Shown in pieces: positions 40,070 through 41,099 of a stretch of 41,099 bases of DNA (positions are counted from its first letter, which is position 1; every line of letters starts with the position of its first letter). This DNA is from a virus, in the IMG/VR virus record IMGVR_UViG_3300042340_000269, positions 1 through 41,099 of that record. One strand, 5' to 3'. The notes under the pieces are model-generated. The model had not been told where the DNA came from. It saw only the letters and a list, made by a program, of their open reading frames with translations, and searched no databases. The translations under genes were made by a program, and so were the position numbers.

Positions 40070-40383
40070 AAGAAGTCGGTGGGCAAGAGACGTTCACGGC
40101 CGGCATCGTCGCGGGCCTCCAAGAGCCGGGCGTGCGCGCGGTCGAAGATCGTCGGCGCGTTCGTGCGCAGCCAGTAGCCAAACTGCGCCGAGTGCTTCAC
40201 CGTCACGGCTGATTGCACGCGGCGGAAGCGCGCCAAGAGCGCCTCGGAACGCTCGTTGAGAAACCGGGCGGTGTCCGTGCGCGACCACTTCTTATTGCGC
40301 GCCCACGTCTCGACCATCTTGGTGTGAAACTGCGTCGCCCCTGCAGTCGGCGCTAAAACGATTTTGGCTTGGTCGGCAGTCAT
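40066..40383 (-). CDS. hypothetical helical early protein
   Basis: Protein of 105 aa, predicted helical and basic: VETWARNKKWSRTDTARFLN.. and ..FRRVQSAVTVKHSAQFGYWL... The central part could be an HTH-like fold. The start ATG at 40383 is chosen as the first ATG after the upstream stop at 40395; the longer frame would cover the neighbouring gene. No family recognised. Confidence 0.65.
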   Translation of the reverse strand: MTADQAKIVLAPTAGATQFHTKMVETWARNKKWSRTDTARFLNERSEALLARFRRVQSAVTVKHSAQFGYWLRTNAPTIFDRAHARLLEARDDAGRERLLPTDFL

Positions 40384-40394
40384 GGGGATAGATC

Positions 40395-40949
40395 TCACCA
40401 ACGGCCCGGCCGGCGCGGTAGCCGCCCGATGTATTGCCACATCCCAAAGCCGATCGCTACGGCCTCGATCACCATACCGGGGAGAAAGTTCGCATTGTCC
40501 CGCACGCGGATGGGCCGCTCGACGCCGAGCCCGAGCTTGTTCTTGAGCCGGATCACGTCCCACGGCGGCACGTCCACGGCCTTCTCCGGCGCCTCCGCGC
40601 AAACCAAAATTTTCCGCTGGGGAGCATCGCTGCGAAAGACAGGTTTCTTCGTCACCATAAACAACCGTTTTGCCGGTGGCCCCGGCGGCATCGCCACCAC
40701 CCCGCCCGTCGTCGCGGCGGGGCTTTCGGCTTTCGCGAGGGTCTTGGGCAACGGGTGGAGCAGGGCGGCCAATTTGCCCACGCCTGCGGCGGTGAGCACG
40801 ACGGCGTTCTCGTGCATCGTCCAATCCGCCCCCTCGGCGAGATGTTCATGGCGGAGCTTGCGGATCGCAGTCCGCGAGATGCCGAGCGACTCGGCGGTGC
40901 GCGCCTCCCAAAACAGGTTCGGCGGGATAGGGGACGAGTTGGATTTCAT
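40395..40949 (-). CDS. HTH-containing early regulator-like protein
   Basis: Protein of 184 aa. The N-terminus has an HTH-like segment (..ARTAESLGISRTAIRKLRHE..), then Ala/Pro-rich linkers and a C-terminal part with ..DVPPWDVIRLKNKLGLGVER.. and a hydrophobic end. It is the first gene of the long lytic operon in this window, after a 150-nt non-coding stretch, and so might act as an early regulator or antirepressor. No family named. Confidence 0.68.
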   Translation of the reverse strand: MKSNSSPIPPNLFWEARTAESLGISRTAIRKLRHEHLAEGADWTMHENAVVLTAAGVGKLAALLHPLPKTLAKAESPAATTGGVVAMPPGPPAKRLFMVTKKPVFRSDAPQRKILVCAEAPEKAVDVPPWDVIRLKNKLGLGVERPIRVRDNANFLPGMVIEAVAIGFGMWQYIGRLPRRPGRW

Positions 40950-41099
40950 GCGATAGAAAGTTGCCCCGTAGCCGCCCCGCGCGCCCCGGCCAAGCCCTCG
41001 GCCCGCCCCGCGCAGAATTTTTTCCCACCCTCAAAAACAATTATCTTAAAATCGCCGTTCGGCAGACCCGTCGATAGAGCAGCCCCCCCCGCCAACGCG
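40950..41099 (-). promoter_or_regulatory. non-coding right end with AT-rich island (promoter candidate)
   Basis: No gene seen. In a very G+C-rich setting, 41014-41055 is AT-rich and includes AAAACAATTATC, which shares ACAATTATC with the operator copy at 1497-1513 read on the minus strand. It lies upstream of the first lytic gene (start 40949), a natural place for its promoter. No convincing -35/-10 pair can be fixed. A C run lies near 41085, and the left window end also begins with a C run. Confidence 0.35.

Overview
This window is phage DNA: a temperate, probably podovirus-like double-stranded DNA phage or prophage of a high-G+C, probably Gram-negative host. The G+C content is roughly two-thirds by eye, CCGG/GGCC-type words are very frequent, and a lipoprotein signal and spanin-like topology are present. 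The host phylum cannot be fixed from the sequence; Verrucomicrobiota would fit but is only a guess. Nearly every gene is phage-like and tightly packed, often with 4-nt ATGA or GTGA stop/start overlaps. These overlaps were used to choose several starts and to find three short genes (49, 43 and 55 aa).

Layout. (1) 1443 to 70, minus strand: a coupled early operon of five small genes including two helix-turn-helix proteins. (2) 1444-1520: a divergent control region with an 11-bp inverted repeat (probable operators). (3) 1521-1922, plus strand: a CI/Cro-like repressor ended by a strong terminator. (4) 2040-3995, plus strand: an accessory operon led by the antirestriction protein ArdA, followed by five small unknown genes and ended by a near-copy of the same terminator. 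(5) 5233-4022, minus strand: tyrosine integrase, next to an attP-like region (5255-5450) built from a truncated tRNA-Lys(CUU)-like core and GTGTCCC arm motifs. (6) 40949 to 5468, minus strand: one long lytic operon.

The lytic operon reads, in transcription order: helix-turn-helix protein, two small unknowns, replication-initiator-like protein with an internal homopyrimidine tract, C5-cytosine DNA methyltransferase, DnaB-type helicase, two small proteins, large terminase, small HTH-like protein, portal, capsid/tail fibre-like protein, small proteins, scaffold, SU10-like major capsid protein, decoration and connector proteins, LamG tail fibre, a membrane/lysis cassette, two fibre proteins (one with four 67-aa repeats), an extremely Ser/Thr-rich 823-aa protein, a glycosyltransferase, and a 2,327-aa virion protein with an HEIGH metallopeptidase motif and LPD38-like C-terminal region. 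No tape-measure, tail-tube, sheath or reverse-transcriptase gene is visible, which favours a podovirus.

The window ends abut cleanly in function: the minus-strand early operon leaves the window at position 70 and the minus-strand lytic operon enters at 40949. The sequence could therefore be a complete circular (or circularly permuted) phage genome opened between these two genes. The most interesting points are the dual-frame reading of the cytosine methyltransferase, the glycosyltransferase beside a Ser/Thr-rich virion protein, the GTGTCCC motif triplets, the ArdA-led plus-strand island, and the unusual lysis-region genes.
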